A stretch of DNA of 64,000 bases from an uncultured Prevotellaceae bacterium (lineage in GTDB: Bacteria > Bacteroidota > Bacteroidia > Bacteroidales > Bacteroidaceae). Both the position numbers and the translations under genes were made by a program. Shown piece by piece: positions 1 through 7,618 of this stretch; the stretch's first letter is position 1, and every line of letters starts with the position of its first letter. A model generated the notes under the pieces. It searched no databases and was not told the DNA's origin. It was given only the letters and a program-made list of their open reading frames with translations. The stretch covers positions 124,001-188,000 of the forward strand of contig ONNV01000002.1 in assembly GCA_900319225.1 (NCBI GenBank), given 5' to 3'.

Positions 1-1033
1 TGTCTATGGCAGACTGGAGAAATAGCATCTGCATATCACCTGAACCAGGTAATCCGGCTCCCCAACGTCCATCAAAACCTTTATTGTACTCTTTAAGCAC
101 GGCTTCTTCAACTCCTTCCCCAGCATCTTTACCGCCCCATGCTGTTCCAAAGGGTGGGTTCTCTATGACGAAACGCATTTTTGTGTTAGGAAAAGCGTCT
201 GCTTTCATTGTATCTTGAAAACGAACATTGGCAATATCCTGGCCTTTGATTAGCATTTCAGCCAGACACATTGCGTATGATTCAGGGTTATTCTCGTGGC
301 CAAACAAACGAATATTTGCATCAGGGTTAAAACGCTTGATGAAATTATAAGAAGTGGAAAGCATTCCGCCTGTACCACATGCTTGGTCAAGTATGGTAAC
401 CTCACGGCCCGGTTGGGTTACATCTTCACTACCTTCGGAAAGTAGAACGCTCACCATTGTCTTAATTATATCGCGGCCAGTATAGTGGTCACCAGCTTCG
501 GCGTTTTCAGAAAACTTACGGATGAGTTCCTCAAAAATATAGCCCATCTTCATTCCATCAATGGTCTTGGGGTTGAGGTCAAGTTCAGAGAAAGCTTTGA
601 TAACCGAATATAGGCGGTTATGCTTATCCATTTTTTCAATCTGTTTTTCAAATTCAAGATCATGGAAAATGCCCTGAACATTAGCCGAAAAGCCTTCAAG
701 ATAAGAAGTAAGGTTAGCTACAATATGTTCTGGATCATTGCATAGCTCAGCAAGATCAAAGCGTGATGTATTGTAAAACTGATACCCAGATAAACGTTTA
801 AAAGCAAGGTCGGGGTAATTGGGATTCTTTTTGAACTGTTCTACAACAGTCTTTTTAGTGGGTGCAAGCGCACACTCAAAACGTCGTAGAATAGTCATAG
901 GAATAATGACATCCTTATATTTATCACTTTGATATGGCCCGCGTAATTTGTTAGCAATGGACCAAATGAAATTCACTTCTGTAGAAACATCGATGGGCTT
1001 ATCATCCCACATTGGATCAATAACTTGTGCCAT
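1..1033 (-). CDS. hsdM: Type I restriction-modification DNA methyltransferase subunit M, N-terminal part (cut by window edge)
   Basis: Translating the minus strand from the ATG at 1033 gives about 344 residues with no stop before the window edge. The first ~150 residues look like the N-terminal helical domain of HsdM. They are followed by the family block GYIFEELIRKFSE...HYTGRDI, the AdoMet-binding motif DQACGTGGML and the adenine-methylase catalytic motif NPPFG. In the family, HsdM methylates adenine in the bipartite target chosen by HsdS and protects the host from HsdR cleavage. HsdS and HsdR would lie to the left, outside the window. A TAnnTTTG box lies 41 bases upstream of the start. The gene sits at the left of an island with its own integrase, so it is probably island cargo. 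Confidence 0.95.
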   Translation of the reverse strand, partial: MAQVIDPMWDDKPIDVSTEVNFIWSIANKLRGPYQSDKYKDVIIPMTILRRFECALAPTKKTVVEQFKKNPNYPDLAFKRLSGYQFYNTSRFDLAELCNDPEHIVANLTSYLEGFSANVQGIFHDLEFEKQIEKMDKHNRLYSVIKAFSELDLNPKTIDGMKMGYIFEELIRKFSENAEAGDHYTGRDIIKTMVSVLLSEGSEDVTQPGREVTILDQACGTGGMLSTSYNFIKRFNPDANIRLFGHENNPESYAMCLAEMLIKGQDIANVRFQDTMKADAFPNTKMRFVIENPPFGTAWGGKDAGEGVEEAVLKEYNKGFDGRWGAGLPGSGDMQMLFLQSAID

Positions 1034-1073
1034 ATTTATCTAGGGGTAACCTCTTTTTATAATAGATAACTTA

Positions 1074-1081
1074 CAAACTTA
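1074..1081 (-). promoter_or_regulatory. Bacteroidetes -7 box (TAAGTTTG) for hsdM
   Basis: Matches the TAnnTTTG consensus on the minus strand, 41 bases upstream of the hsdM start. Confidence 0.5.
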
Positions 1082-1304
1082 TCAATTGTTTTTCAAAATC
1101 CCCCTCAAATATCCAAAAAAAGCAAAGCCCACGCCTCACGCGCAGGCCAAGCCCACCGGGTCCCATCAAAGGGATATCGAATCGATAGATTGCTTCAAAA
1201 CAAGAACCCTTCAGAGGGTCACCCGGCCCAATCTAATACCATGAAAAACACAATCCTTTCCACAAATATCCAAAATCTATTACCATGAAAAATAAACCAT
1301 GTCG

Positions 1305-1607
1305 TTATCTCGGTGCACGTATATCAGACAGCACGGGTAGGGGAGCATACGGCATCCTCAGCCTTCTGCTCAGATCAGGCAACTCATCACCATCCGGTAC
1401 TGGCATTACAGAGTCTGCAATGTAAGACTCCAGTTCCTTCGCTCTCTGCTCCTGATAAGCCTTAATCTCAGTCGTAATTCTCTTTATCTGTTCCAGGTTA
1501 TTACAAGCCATCCTGTACTCTCTCCAACTTATCAGAGTATAGTAGGCAAGTACCACACACAGTGAGAATGATACCACCATAACCGTCACCCATGTTCTCT
1601 TCTTCAT
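1305..1607 (-). CDS. Small membrane-anchored protein of unknown function
   Basis: 100 residues. Residues ~7-27 form one hydrophobic segment after a KKR start, which fits an N-terminal membrane anchor. A charged, probably coiled-coil stretch (~35-65, rich in E, K, Q and I) and a proline-rich tail ending in RAPR follow. I do not recognise a family. It lies between hsdM and the WYL regulator on the same strand, with ~270 bases of A/C-rich DNA before hsdM, and has no obvious TAnnTTTG box of its own. The shape suggests an anchored accessory or structural protein. It could also be a spurious ORF, but the start, anchor and stop are well formed. Confidence 0.55.
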   Translation of the reverse strand: MKKRTWVTVMVVSFSLCVVLAYYTLISWREYRMACNNLEQIKRITTEIKAYQEQRAKELESYIADSVMPVPDGDELPDLSRRLRMPYAPLPVLSDIRAPR

Positions 1608-1833
1608 GCTACTTAGTTTTATTCGTCAGTCCTTAAAATTTCGCTCGTGCCTGCGTGGGCTCAATACCACCGCACCTGCGCCAGATATCTACATCTTCCA
1701 CCCTCACCAAAAGTACCAAAATGCAGAAAATGCAGAATACCTTACACTCTATATATGGACAGATATATAATACATAAATACTTATGTAGAAGTATATTAC
1801 TGCCTCTTTGCTTCTTTCTCCGTTATCCTGGCC

Positions 1834-2868
1834 TCACGCAGTCTGCCTCACGCCGCTCAGCTTCTTGCGGTGCTCCAGCTTCCGCCGCTCCGTCGCCCGC
1901 TCAGGGTTTTCCTCCGGCAGGGCAGGCATCGCCGTCCTTGCCCTGTTCATCAGCTTGCTCATCGCCATTCTCTCGCGGGCCGTCTGCAGCTGTTCCTCCA
2001 TGAACTCAATCATGTACTCCTGCAGGCCTTCACCCTCCAGAACCTCAAACTCATTCATGTACCCCTGGCAGAACCGAGTCAGTTCCCGATACCCGCACAG
2101 CTCGGCATCAAACTCCCACATCATGGATTCGCCTATACGCTTTACCATACGGATGGCCATCGGATGTTCGTCAACCAGCCTGTTCTTCACTCTCATCGAA
2201 ATCCTCAGCCTTACGCGGGTTGTCCTGTGGCCGGCCATGCCGAACACATCCAGCTTCTGCTTCTTGTGCCGTTTCTCCTCGCTCCATTTCTGCTCCAGGA
2301 TCTCAACCTCACCAATCTGCGTCACTCGGAACATCTCGTTCTTCATCGTCTTATGGTCATATGCCCACAGGTAGTTGAAATACCAGCCAAAGTCATACGG
2401 CTCAACCTTGCGGTCGCAGAATCCGTTCCTCTCGCTGCTCTCATACTGCCGCAGTATAACCACCTTCTTCTCCTTGCTTGCCTTGATTAACTTGTTCGCG
2501 TTCTCGGTAAACCGCCTCAGATAGGGCACCTTTGTAAACGCCGAATTCTCCCTGAACTCACCCAAAACCTCATATGTGCTACCGTTCCAAGGCTCGCTGG
2601 CTTTCAGATCAGCCACCCAGCAGGGTGCGGCACCTCCAATCGGCAGGTTGCATATCCTCTGAAACTCTTTAGGGAACGAAACGATCCTGTACACGCCACC
2701 ATACTCCGTGCTCACTTCAAAACCCAGACTCTTGTACTGATCAATGTAACGGTAGATTGTGCTTTTGTTTACGCCCAGCATCTTAGCCAGGTCTTCAACA
2801 TTCTTGTTCCTGTTGTAGGTCAGGTACATGAACATGGAGAAAATCCTCTCCACTCGGTCTTTGTCCAT
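1834..2868 (-). CDS. HTH/WYL-domain transcriptional regulator
   Basis: 344 residues. Residues ~5-60 are a winged helix-turn-helix of the HTH_11 type, with recognition region GVNKSTIYRYIDQYKSLG. A WYL-like domain covers ~125-205, where VEPYDFGWYFNYLWAYD matches the usual VEP...WYL.gyd pattern. A C-terminal WCX-like part and a basic, alanine-rich tail follow. WYL proteins are ligand-sensing regulators, often of DNA-damage, phage-defence or mobile-element genes. Here it stands alone next to a type I R-M gene, so control of defence or island genes is a reasonable inference. A -7 box lies 154 bases upstream of the start. Confidence 0.85.
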   Translation of the reverse strand: MDKDRVERIFSMFMYLTYNRNKNVEDLAKMLGVNKSTIYRYIDQYKSLGFEVSTEYGGVYRIVSFPKEFQRICNLPIGGAAPCWVADLKASEPWNGSTYEVLGEFRENSAFTKVPYLRRFTENANKLIKASKEKKVVILRQYESSERNGFCDRKVEPYDFGWYFNYLWAYDHKTMKNEMFRVTQIGEVEILEQKWSEEKRHKKQKLDVFGMAGHRTTRVRLRISMRVKNRLVDEHPMAIRMVKRIGESMMWEFDAELCGYRELTRFCQGYMNEFEVLEGEGLQEYMIEFMEEQLQTARERMAMSKLMNRARTAMPALPEENPERATERRKLEHRKKLSGVRQTA

Positions 2869-3397
2869 AATAATTAGGTTTTATAGGTTATTAGTCTATT
2901 GCAAACAGGTCTATCAGCGTGGCTTCCCTTCATGGCACGTCATCTTCTTCACAAGTCATGAAGCCTACAGAATAGTGTTCCTGGTGTATCTCGTAAGACC
3001 TGCCTGACGGCATGTCTTTTGCAAATATAACCACCTGAAACATAACGGACAACAAAATTCCTTACAATTTCTTATGTTGGGACATTTTTCGCACAATATG
3101 CGACACGTTCCATCCGTCAACGCACACTACACATACCTTCCCGCACTTTCACACTTTCCGCACTTTCCGTACATAAAGCCCCGGCTTTCGCCCTTACGTG
3201 AATAATTATAACGTTATCACTCATTTCGTGGGTTGTATGTACCAATAAAGCAAAAAAAAGGCGCACCGTTGTGTTCCAATTTTTTGTTACAATATCAATA
3301 ATTATACCTATGTGTCTTATTATTATAGTGTTAAATACCTATTTGATTTTTATTGTATAAATGGATAAATCACTTACCTTTGAAAAAAAAAGAAGGT
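2869..3397. other. 529-base intergenic region with divergent regulatory DNA
   Basis: No convincing gene. It separates the minus-strand WYL gene from the plus-strand zinc-ribbon gene. It holds a minus-strand -7 box (3022-3029) and a short tandem motif at about 3149-3176, in which (G/A)CACTTTC occurs three times in a row. Otherwise it is AT-rich towards the right end. The direct repeats may be regulator-binding sites. Confidence 0.4.
3022..3029 (-). promoter_or_regulatory. -7 box (TATATTTG) for the WYL regulator
   Basis: Minus-strand match to TAnnTTTG, with a TTTG at 3053-3056 in roughly the -33 position. The leader to the ATG at 2868 would be about 145 bases. Confidence 0.45.
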
Positions 3398-3703
3398 ATG
3401 GCTAAACAATCAGTTGTATATCAGGATTGCCCTTATTGTGGTAGAATGAATGTTAAGGGTGAATATGTTCATCATACTAGTGATAAAATCTTAGGAGGCG
3501 GCATGGCAGCAGGTGCTGCATGGATAGGCCTCTCTCTCTTTAATCCTTTATTAGCTGCTGGTATGGCTGTCGCAACATATAAAGGTTTTAAAAAACTGAG
3601 TGAAAACGATGATTCATCATATGGGCCAGTCGAATATCGTTTTGCATGTCCAAATCCTGAGTGCAAAAAAATATGGTATGATAAAATAAATATATCAGAT
3701 TAA
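3398..3703 (+). CDS. Zinc-ribbon protein with hydrophobic centre, unknown function
   Basis: The ATG at 3398 follows a good ribosome site (AAGAAGG) and gives 101 residues. The longer frame from 3353 has no such signal. One cysteine pair lies near the start (CPYCG, ~11-15) and another near the end (CPNPEC, ~85-90), which would form one zinc ribbon. Between them is a glycine/alanine-rich hydrophobic stretch (ILGGGMAAGAAWIGLSLF...AAGMAVATYKG) that could be a membrane hairpin. The downstream acidic protein starts four bases after the stop, so the two are almost certainly co-transcribed. No known family was recognised. Confidence 0.6.
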   Translation: MAKQSVVYQDCPYCGRMNVKGEYVHHTSDKILGGGMAAGAAWIGLSLFNPLLAAGMAVATYKGFKKLSENDDSSYGPVEYRFACPNPECKKIWYDKINISD

Positions 3704-3707
3704 CAAT

Positions 3708-4145
3708 ATGGGCTTGGTTCGGAGTATCTTTCTGTCATTGTTAGGTTTTGATGATCCTGATGGTGACTCATCTGGTGGATTATTTGATAATGATGGTGAT
3801 GTAGAAGATCTAGACGATTTTGATAATGATTCAGAAGAAATAGAAAACGGAGAATCTTCATCTGCAATGGAGGATGATGTTGAAGGGACTGAAGGTTTTA
3901 GTTCTGATCATGATAATCTCACATTTGGTAAAACGCCAGAAGGTTTTATTGATCAGCATAAAACTGTTGATGTGAAGATTATGGGAAATGACAATAAAGG
4001 AAAACTACATATACTAAAAAAAACAGGTAGTTCTTCTATTTGGGTTTCTGATGGTAATTGTCGTCCTGTCTGCTTAAATGGTCATGTGTGGGTTGAAGTC
4101 GGCAGCCATAGGTATATGGTATCGGATATCCTAAAAAAGGTATGA
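3708..4145 (+). CDS. Acidic protein of unknown function, partner of the zinc-ribbon protein
   Basis: 145 residues in two parts. After a short hydrophobic start, residues ~14-70 are almost wholly D, E, G, S and N and probably disordered. A compact C-terminal half (~72-145) looks like a small beta-rich domain (VDVKIMGNDNKGKLHILKKTGSSSIWVSDG...). It starts four bases after the zinc-ribbon gene, so the two form an operon. Acidic proteins of this type in islands can be DNA mimics, but nothing here proves that. Function unknown. Confidence 0.6.
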   Translation: MGLVRSIFLSLLGFDDPDGDSSGGLFDNDGDVEDLDDFDNDSEEIENGESSSAMEDDVEGTEGFSSDHDNLTFGKTPEGFIDQHKTVDVKIMGNDNKGKLHILKKTGSSSIWVSDGNCRPVCLNGHVWVEVGSHRYMVSDILKKV

Positions 4146-4172
4146 TCGGAAAAGCTTCGATTATTAATGAAA

Positions 4173-4180
4173 TAACTTTG
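4173..4180 (+). promoter_or_regulatory. -7 box (TAACTTTG) for the secreted pair at 4185/4649
   Basis: Consensus TAnnTTTG ending only four bases before the ATG at 4185, so the transcript would be nearly leaderless. Confidence 0.5.
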
Positions 4181-4184
4181 TTAT

Positions 4185-4652
4185 ATGAAAAGGCTATTAT
4201 ACTTATATTGCTCTATACTGCTATCGGTGCCCTTATTTAGTCAGAACACCCTTACAATCCATCAGAAAGACGGTCAGCAATTCAGCTTTGGGTTCGATGA
4301 TAAACCGGTAATCACCTATACAGACACAGATCTGGTGCTCAAAACCACCAAGACCGAAGTCCAGTATCCGTTGGCATCAGTTGCCAAGTTCACGTTCACA
4401 GATGTTGAAGATGCTGTCATTTCCATAAAGCAAGACAGTAATGCCGCACAGTTGGAACTTGATGGCTATGTGGTTAGCATAACCGGTGCCAAAGCTGATA
4501 TAACAGTCAAAGTGATTGCCCCTGACGGCAAAACCTTAGGCACCTACAAGACAGATTCTGACGGCAGCGTTACATTCAGTATCGCTGAGTTGCCTCAAGG
4601 TCTTTACATTATCAGCTCAGAAAACTTGACCTGTAAAATCCTCAAGAAATGA
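4185..4652 (+). CDS. Secreted protein with sorting-domain-like C terminus
   Basis: 155 residues. A signal peptide (MKRLLYLYCSILLSVPLFSQ) is followed by the segment IHQKDGQQFSFGFDDKPVITY. Similar openings (VVQKDGKIVQYLVSDIDNVFF) occur at the start of the next protein, suggesting a shared extracytoplasmic module. The last ~70 residues (VKVIAPDGKTLGTYKTDSDG...LPQGLYIISSENLTCKILKK) resemble type IX secretion type A sorting domains. The stop overlaps the start of the FISUMP gene by four bases (ATGA), so the two are translationally coupled. I infer a cell-surface or secreted partner of the FISUMP protein. Confidence 0.7.
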   Translation: MKRLLYLYCSILLSVPLFSQNTLTIHQKDGQQFSFGFDDKPVITYTDTDLVLKTTKTEVQYPLASVAKFTFTDVEDAVISIKQDSNAAQLELDGYVVSITGAKADITVKVIAPDGKTLGTYKTDSDGSVTFSIAELPQGLYIISSENLTCKILKK

Positions 4653-7135
4653 AATATTCAGCAATCAAGTCATTGTTAAAGCGTACGGCGGCTATCATGC
4701 TGCTTTTGGTGGGAAGTGTATCGGCCTCCGCCCAGTACTACATGAACGTTGTCCAAAAGGATGGTAAGATAGTACAGTATTTAGTATCAGATATAGATAA
4801 TGTCTTTTTTTCAGGGAAGGATGGATCAGGTGAAAAATATGAGTTCGTAGATCTTGGACTGAGTGTCAAGTGGGCAACCTACAATGTGGGTGCCAACAGC
4901 CCAGAAGAATATGGTGACTACTATGCCTGGGGTGAGACCGAAATAAAAACAAGTTACACCTGGACAAACTACAAGTTTCGTACAAGTGGAGATTCCTATA
5001 ATACTGTAAAGTTCTCCAAGTATACAGACGTTTCATACTACGGCCCAGTTGATAACAAGACAATTCTTGAGTCAGAGGATGATGTAGCACATGTAAAAAG
5101 GGGCGGCAGTTGGCGCATACCTACCATAGTAGAGTTTGAAGAACTCAAGAACAACTGTACTTGGACATGGACTACCTTGGACGGAATTAATGGGTATCGC
5201 GTAACAAGTAATAAAGCTGGTTACACAGATCGTTCCATTTTTCTTCCGGCAGCCGGGTTGGTCGGTCAAAAATACCGCGACAGGGCTGGTTCATACGGCC
5301 ACTATTGGTCCAGTTCGAGTCAGATTTTTGATGTGTATAGTCGGGGTCAAGCACGCAGCCTTGATTTCGATTCGGTTAGGGTGCAATTGCTTGGGGCCTA
5401 CCGCTATTGCGGACTATCTGTGCGCCCCGTCTGCCCAAATGAAACATATTCTTCTGTACCTACTGATGTACAGCTAAGCTTTACTTCCATACTTCTCTTA
5501 ACTGGAACAAAACTCCAGCTGACAGCAACTGTTAAAGATCAAAATTACATTGAGTTAGATTTTCCGGTAGAGTGGAGTTCTAATAATCCCTCTGTGGCAA
5601 CAGTCAGTAATGACGGAACGGTTACTACTATCTCAGAAGGATTAGCCGTTATTACAGCAACAGCAGATACTGCTAATGCTGAATGTGTGATTACAGTAGA
5701 AAATCTGTCTTCCACAGGTGTAGAAAATGGTTATGAGTACGTTGATCTTGGTTTGAGCGTCAAGTGGGCAACCTACAATGTGGGTGCCAGCAGCCCAGAA
5801 GAATATGGTGACTACTATGCATGGGGAGAGACTGAAACCAAGACAGAATATGACTGGTCAACATACAAATGGTGTAATGGTTCTTCTACCACACTCACTA
5901 AATACAATACAGACAGTTTGCGTGGTTCTGTTGATAACATGACCGTCCTTGAACCAGAGGATGACGTAGCTCATGTAAAATGGGGCGGCAGTTGGCGCAT
6001 GCCTACAGATGCAGAGCAGTATGATCTCAAGTGGAACTGTACTTGGGTCAGGATCACCCTGAACGGAGTAGATGGTTATCGCGTAACAAGTAAAATAGAG
6101 GGTTACACCGACCGTTCCATTTTTCTTCCGGCTGCCGGGATCTATAATTCGAGTCTCAACGATGTCGGCTCAAACGGCTTATTCTGGTCCAGATGTCTCA
6201 ACACGTCCTCCTACTCCTACACGAGCTATGCCTGTTACATCGACTTCATATCGGACTTCGTGCGTGTTGATGGAAGCGGCCGCAACTCCGGTAAGTCTGT
6301 GCGGCCAGTTTGCCCGTATGAATCTGCTGATGTTCTGTTAAGTAATGCTTCCATACGTATTTCAACTGGTGATACTTTTCAATTATCAGCTATAGTAAAA
6401 AATCAAAGTGGCCACGTGATTAACAATCCAGTAGAGTGGAGTTCTAATAACCCTTCTGTGGCAACAGTCGATAATGACGGAACTGTTACGGCCATCTCAG
6501 CAGGGACAACAATCATTACAGCAACAGCTGATACTGTTAATGCTGAATGTATGGTTACAGTGGATAGTCTGTCTTTTACAGGCGTAGAAAATGGTTATGA
6601 GTACGTTGATCTTGGTTTGAGTGTCAAGTGGGCAACCTACAATGTGGGTGCCAGCAGCCCAGAAGAATATGGTGACGACTATGCATGGGGAGAGACCGAA
6701 ACCAAGACAGTTAATGACTGGTCAACATACAAATGGTGTAATGGTTCTTCTACCACACTCACTAAATACAATACAGACAGTTCGTTTGGAACTGTTGATA
6801 ACAAGACCGTCCTTGAACCAGAGGATGACGTAGCTCATGTAAAATGGGGCGGCAGTTGGCGCATGCCTACAGATGCAGAGCGGAATGAACTTAGAACCAA
6901 CTGCACTTGGATCTGGATCACCCGAAACGGCGTTAATGGTTATCGAGTAATAAGTAATATAGAGGGTTACACGGATTGTTCAATTTTTCTCCCGGCTGAT
7001 GGCAACTCCGGCCAATACTGGTCCAGTTCGCCCAGTTTATCCGGCGCGTTCTTCCTTTTCTTCTATTCTGACCGCGTGGAGTGGGGAATCGGCGACCGCT
7101 GTAGACCTCGGTCCGTCCGGCCCGTCTGCCCATAA
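4649..7135 (+). CDS. Secreted protein with three FISUMP modules separated by two Big2 domains
   Basis: 828 residues with a signal peptide (~1-28). FISUMP modules lie at ~63-262, ~360-556 and ~648-828. Each opens with Y(E)(F/Y)VDLGLSVKWATYNVG and ends in SVRPVCP. Two bacterial Ig-like Big2 domains (VEWSSNNPSVATV...GTVT.I..G...ITATADT) lie at ~263-355 and ~557-642. FISUMP modules are extracellular and thought to have a C-type-lectin-like fold. Modules 2 and 3 are almost identical in DNA over ~300 bases (about 5717-6018 and 6582-6883) and then diverge sharply up to the conserved RPVCP end. That C-terminal part looks like a diversity-generating-retroelement variable region (see findings). It overlaps the upstream gene by four bases. 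The ligand is unknown. Confidence 0.85.
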   Translation: MKYSAIKSLLKRTAAIMLLLVGSVSASAQYYMNVVQKDGKIVQYLVSDIDNVFFSGKDGSGEKYEFVDLGLSVKWATYNVGANSPEEYGDYYAWGETEIKTSYTWTNYKFRTSGDSYNTVKFSKYTDVSYYGPVDNKTILESEDDVAHVKRGGSWRIPTIVEFEELKNNCTWTWTTLDGINGYRVTSNKAGYTDRSIFLPAAGLVGQKYRDRAGSYGHYWSSSSQIFDVYSRGQARSLDFDSVRVQLLGAYRYCGLSVRPVCPNETYSSVPTDVQLSFTSILLLTGTKLQLTATVKDQNYIELDFPVEWSSNNPSVATVSNDGTVTTISEGLAVITATADTANAECVITVENLSSTGVENGYEYVDLGLSVKWATYNVGASSPEEYGDYYAWGETETKTEYDWSTYKWCNGSSTTLTKYNTDSLRGSVDNMTVLEPEDDVAHVKWGGSWRMPTDAEQYDLKWNCTWVRITLNGVDGYRVTSKIEGYTDRSIFLPAAGIYNSSLNDVGSNGLFWSRCLNTSSYSYTSYACYIDFISDFVRVDGSGRNSGKSVRPVCPYESADVLLSNASIRISTGDTFQLSAIVKNQSGHVINNPVEWSSNNPSVATVDNDGTVTAISAGTTIITATADTVNAECMVTVDSLSFTGVENGYEYVDLGLSVKWATYNVGASSPEEYGDDYAWGETETKTVNDWSTYKWCNGSSTTLTKYNTDSSFGTVDNKTVLEPEDDVAHVKWGGSWRMPTDAERNELRTNCTWIWITRNGVNGYRVISNIEGYTDCSIFLPADGNSGQYWSSSPSLSGAFFLFFYSDRVEWGIGDRCRPRSVRPVCP
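5720..6883 (+). repeat. Internal DNA repeat: the first half of FISUMP modules 2 and 3
   Basis: About 300 bases at 5717-6018 recur at 6582-6883 with only scattered differences. The ~250 bases that follow in each module are clearly different. A recent duplication followed by local diversification, or gene conversion of only the first half, would explain this. Confidence 0.75.
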
Positions 7136-7618
7136 GTTTTGTTCTCCCGCTGGCCTCAAAGGCAAGCATTCAGGCGCAGTGCGGCCAGATGCATTAGGGT
7201 GGCAATACCAAAGCCATCCTGAAGCATCAAGCGGTCCTGCGCCTGCGTAACACATCCGCCATTGCCCCAAGACACACCGTCCCCATCACAGATATCATAA
7301 TCGTATAGAGTGGGCATGCCGGTAACTGCAAAGCTTACCGGCAGTTTTATTTATCCGCCATCGTCCAACCGTCATCCAAGCAAACAACCGTTCCACCAGC
7401 CAACACATATCGCATCATCAGGAACCCCACCGCAGCCCACCATCCGGAGCTTCAGGAACAACACCCGCCACGCACCAACTAACCAACCCAAGTCAATCCC
7501 ACATCCACCAAAAGGCCCATAGTCCACACCTCACAAAATACACAGCCCGCCCGTTATCCCAACGTGCAGGCTGCAGAAAAACCTAATTACTAATGTTAAT
7601 ACAAAAAGACAATGAGAC
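7136..7618. other. 483-base intergenic region with strong strand asymmetry
   Basis: No gene supported. After the terminator hairpin at 7317-7343, the plus strand from ~7353 to 7560 is very poor in G and rich in A and C. A hand count of 7371-7500 gave about 56 C and 17 G. The short frames here lack start signals. It could be a replication or transfer origin of the island, or leader RNA, but no iterons were found. Confidence 0.4.
7317..7352 (+). terminator. Rho-independent terminator after the FISUMP operon
   Basis: Perfect nine-base stem TGCCGGTAA (7317-7325) / TTACCGGCA (7335-7343) followed by GTTTTATTTAT. It lies 180 bases after the FISUMP stop. Confidence 0.7.

Noticed and set aside
7310..7522. 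Short plus-strand frame after the FISUMP gene
   Set aside because: It begins at the terminator hairpin and is proline/threonine-rich because of the A/C-rich DNA. No ribosome site.
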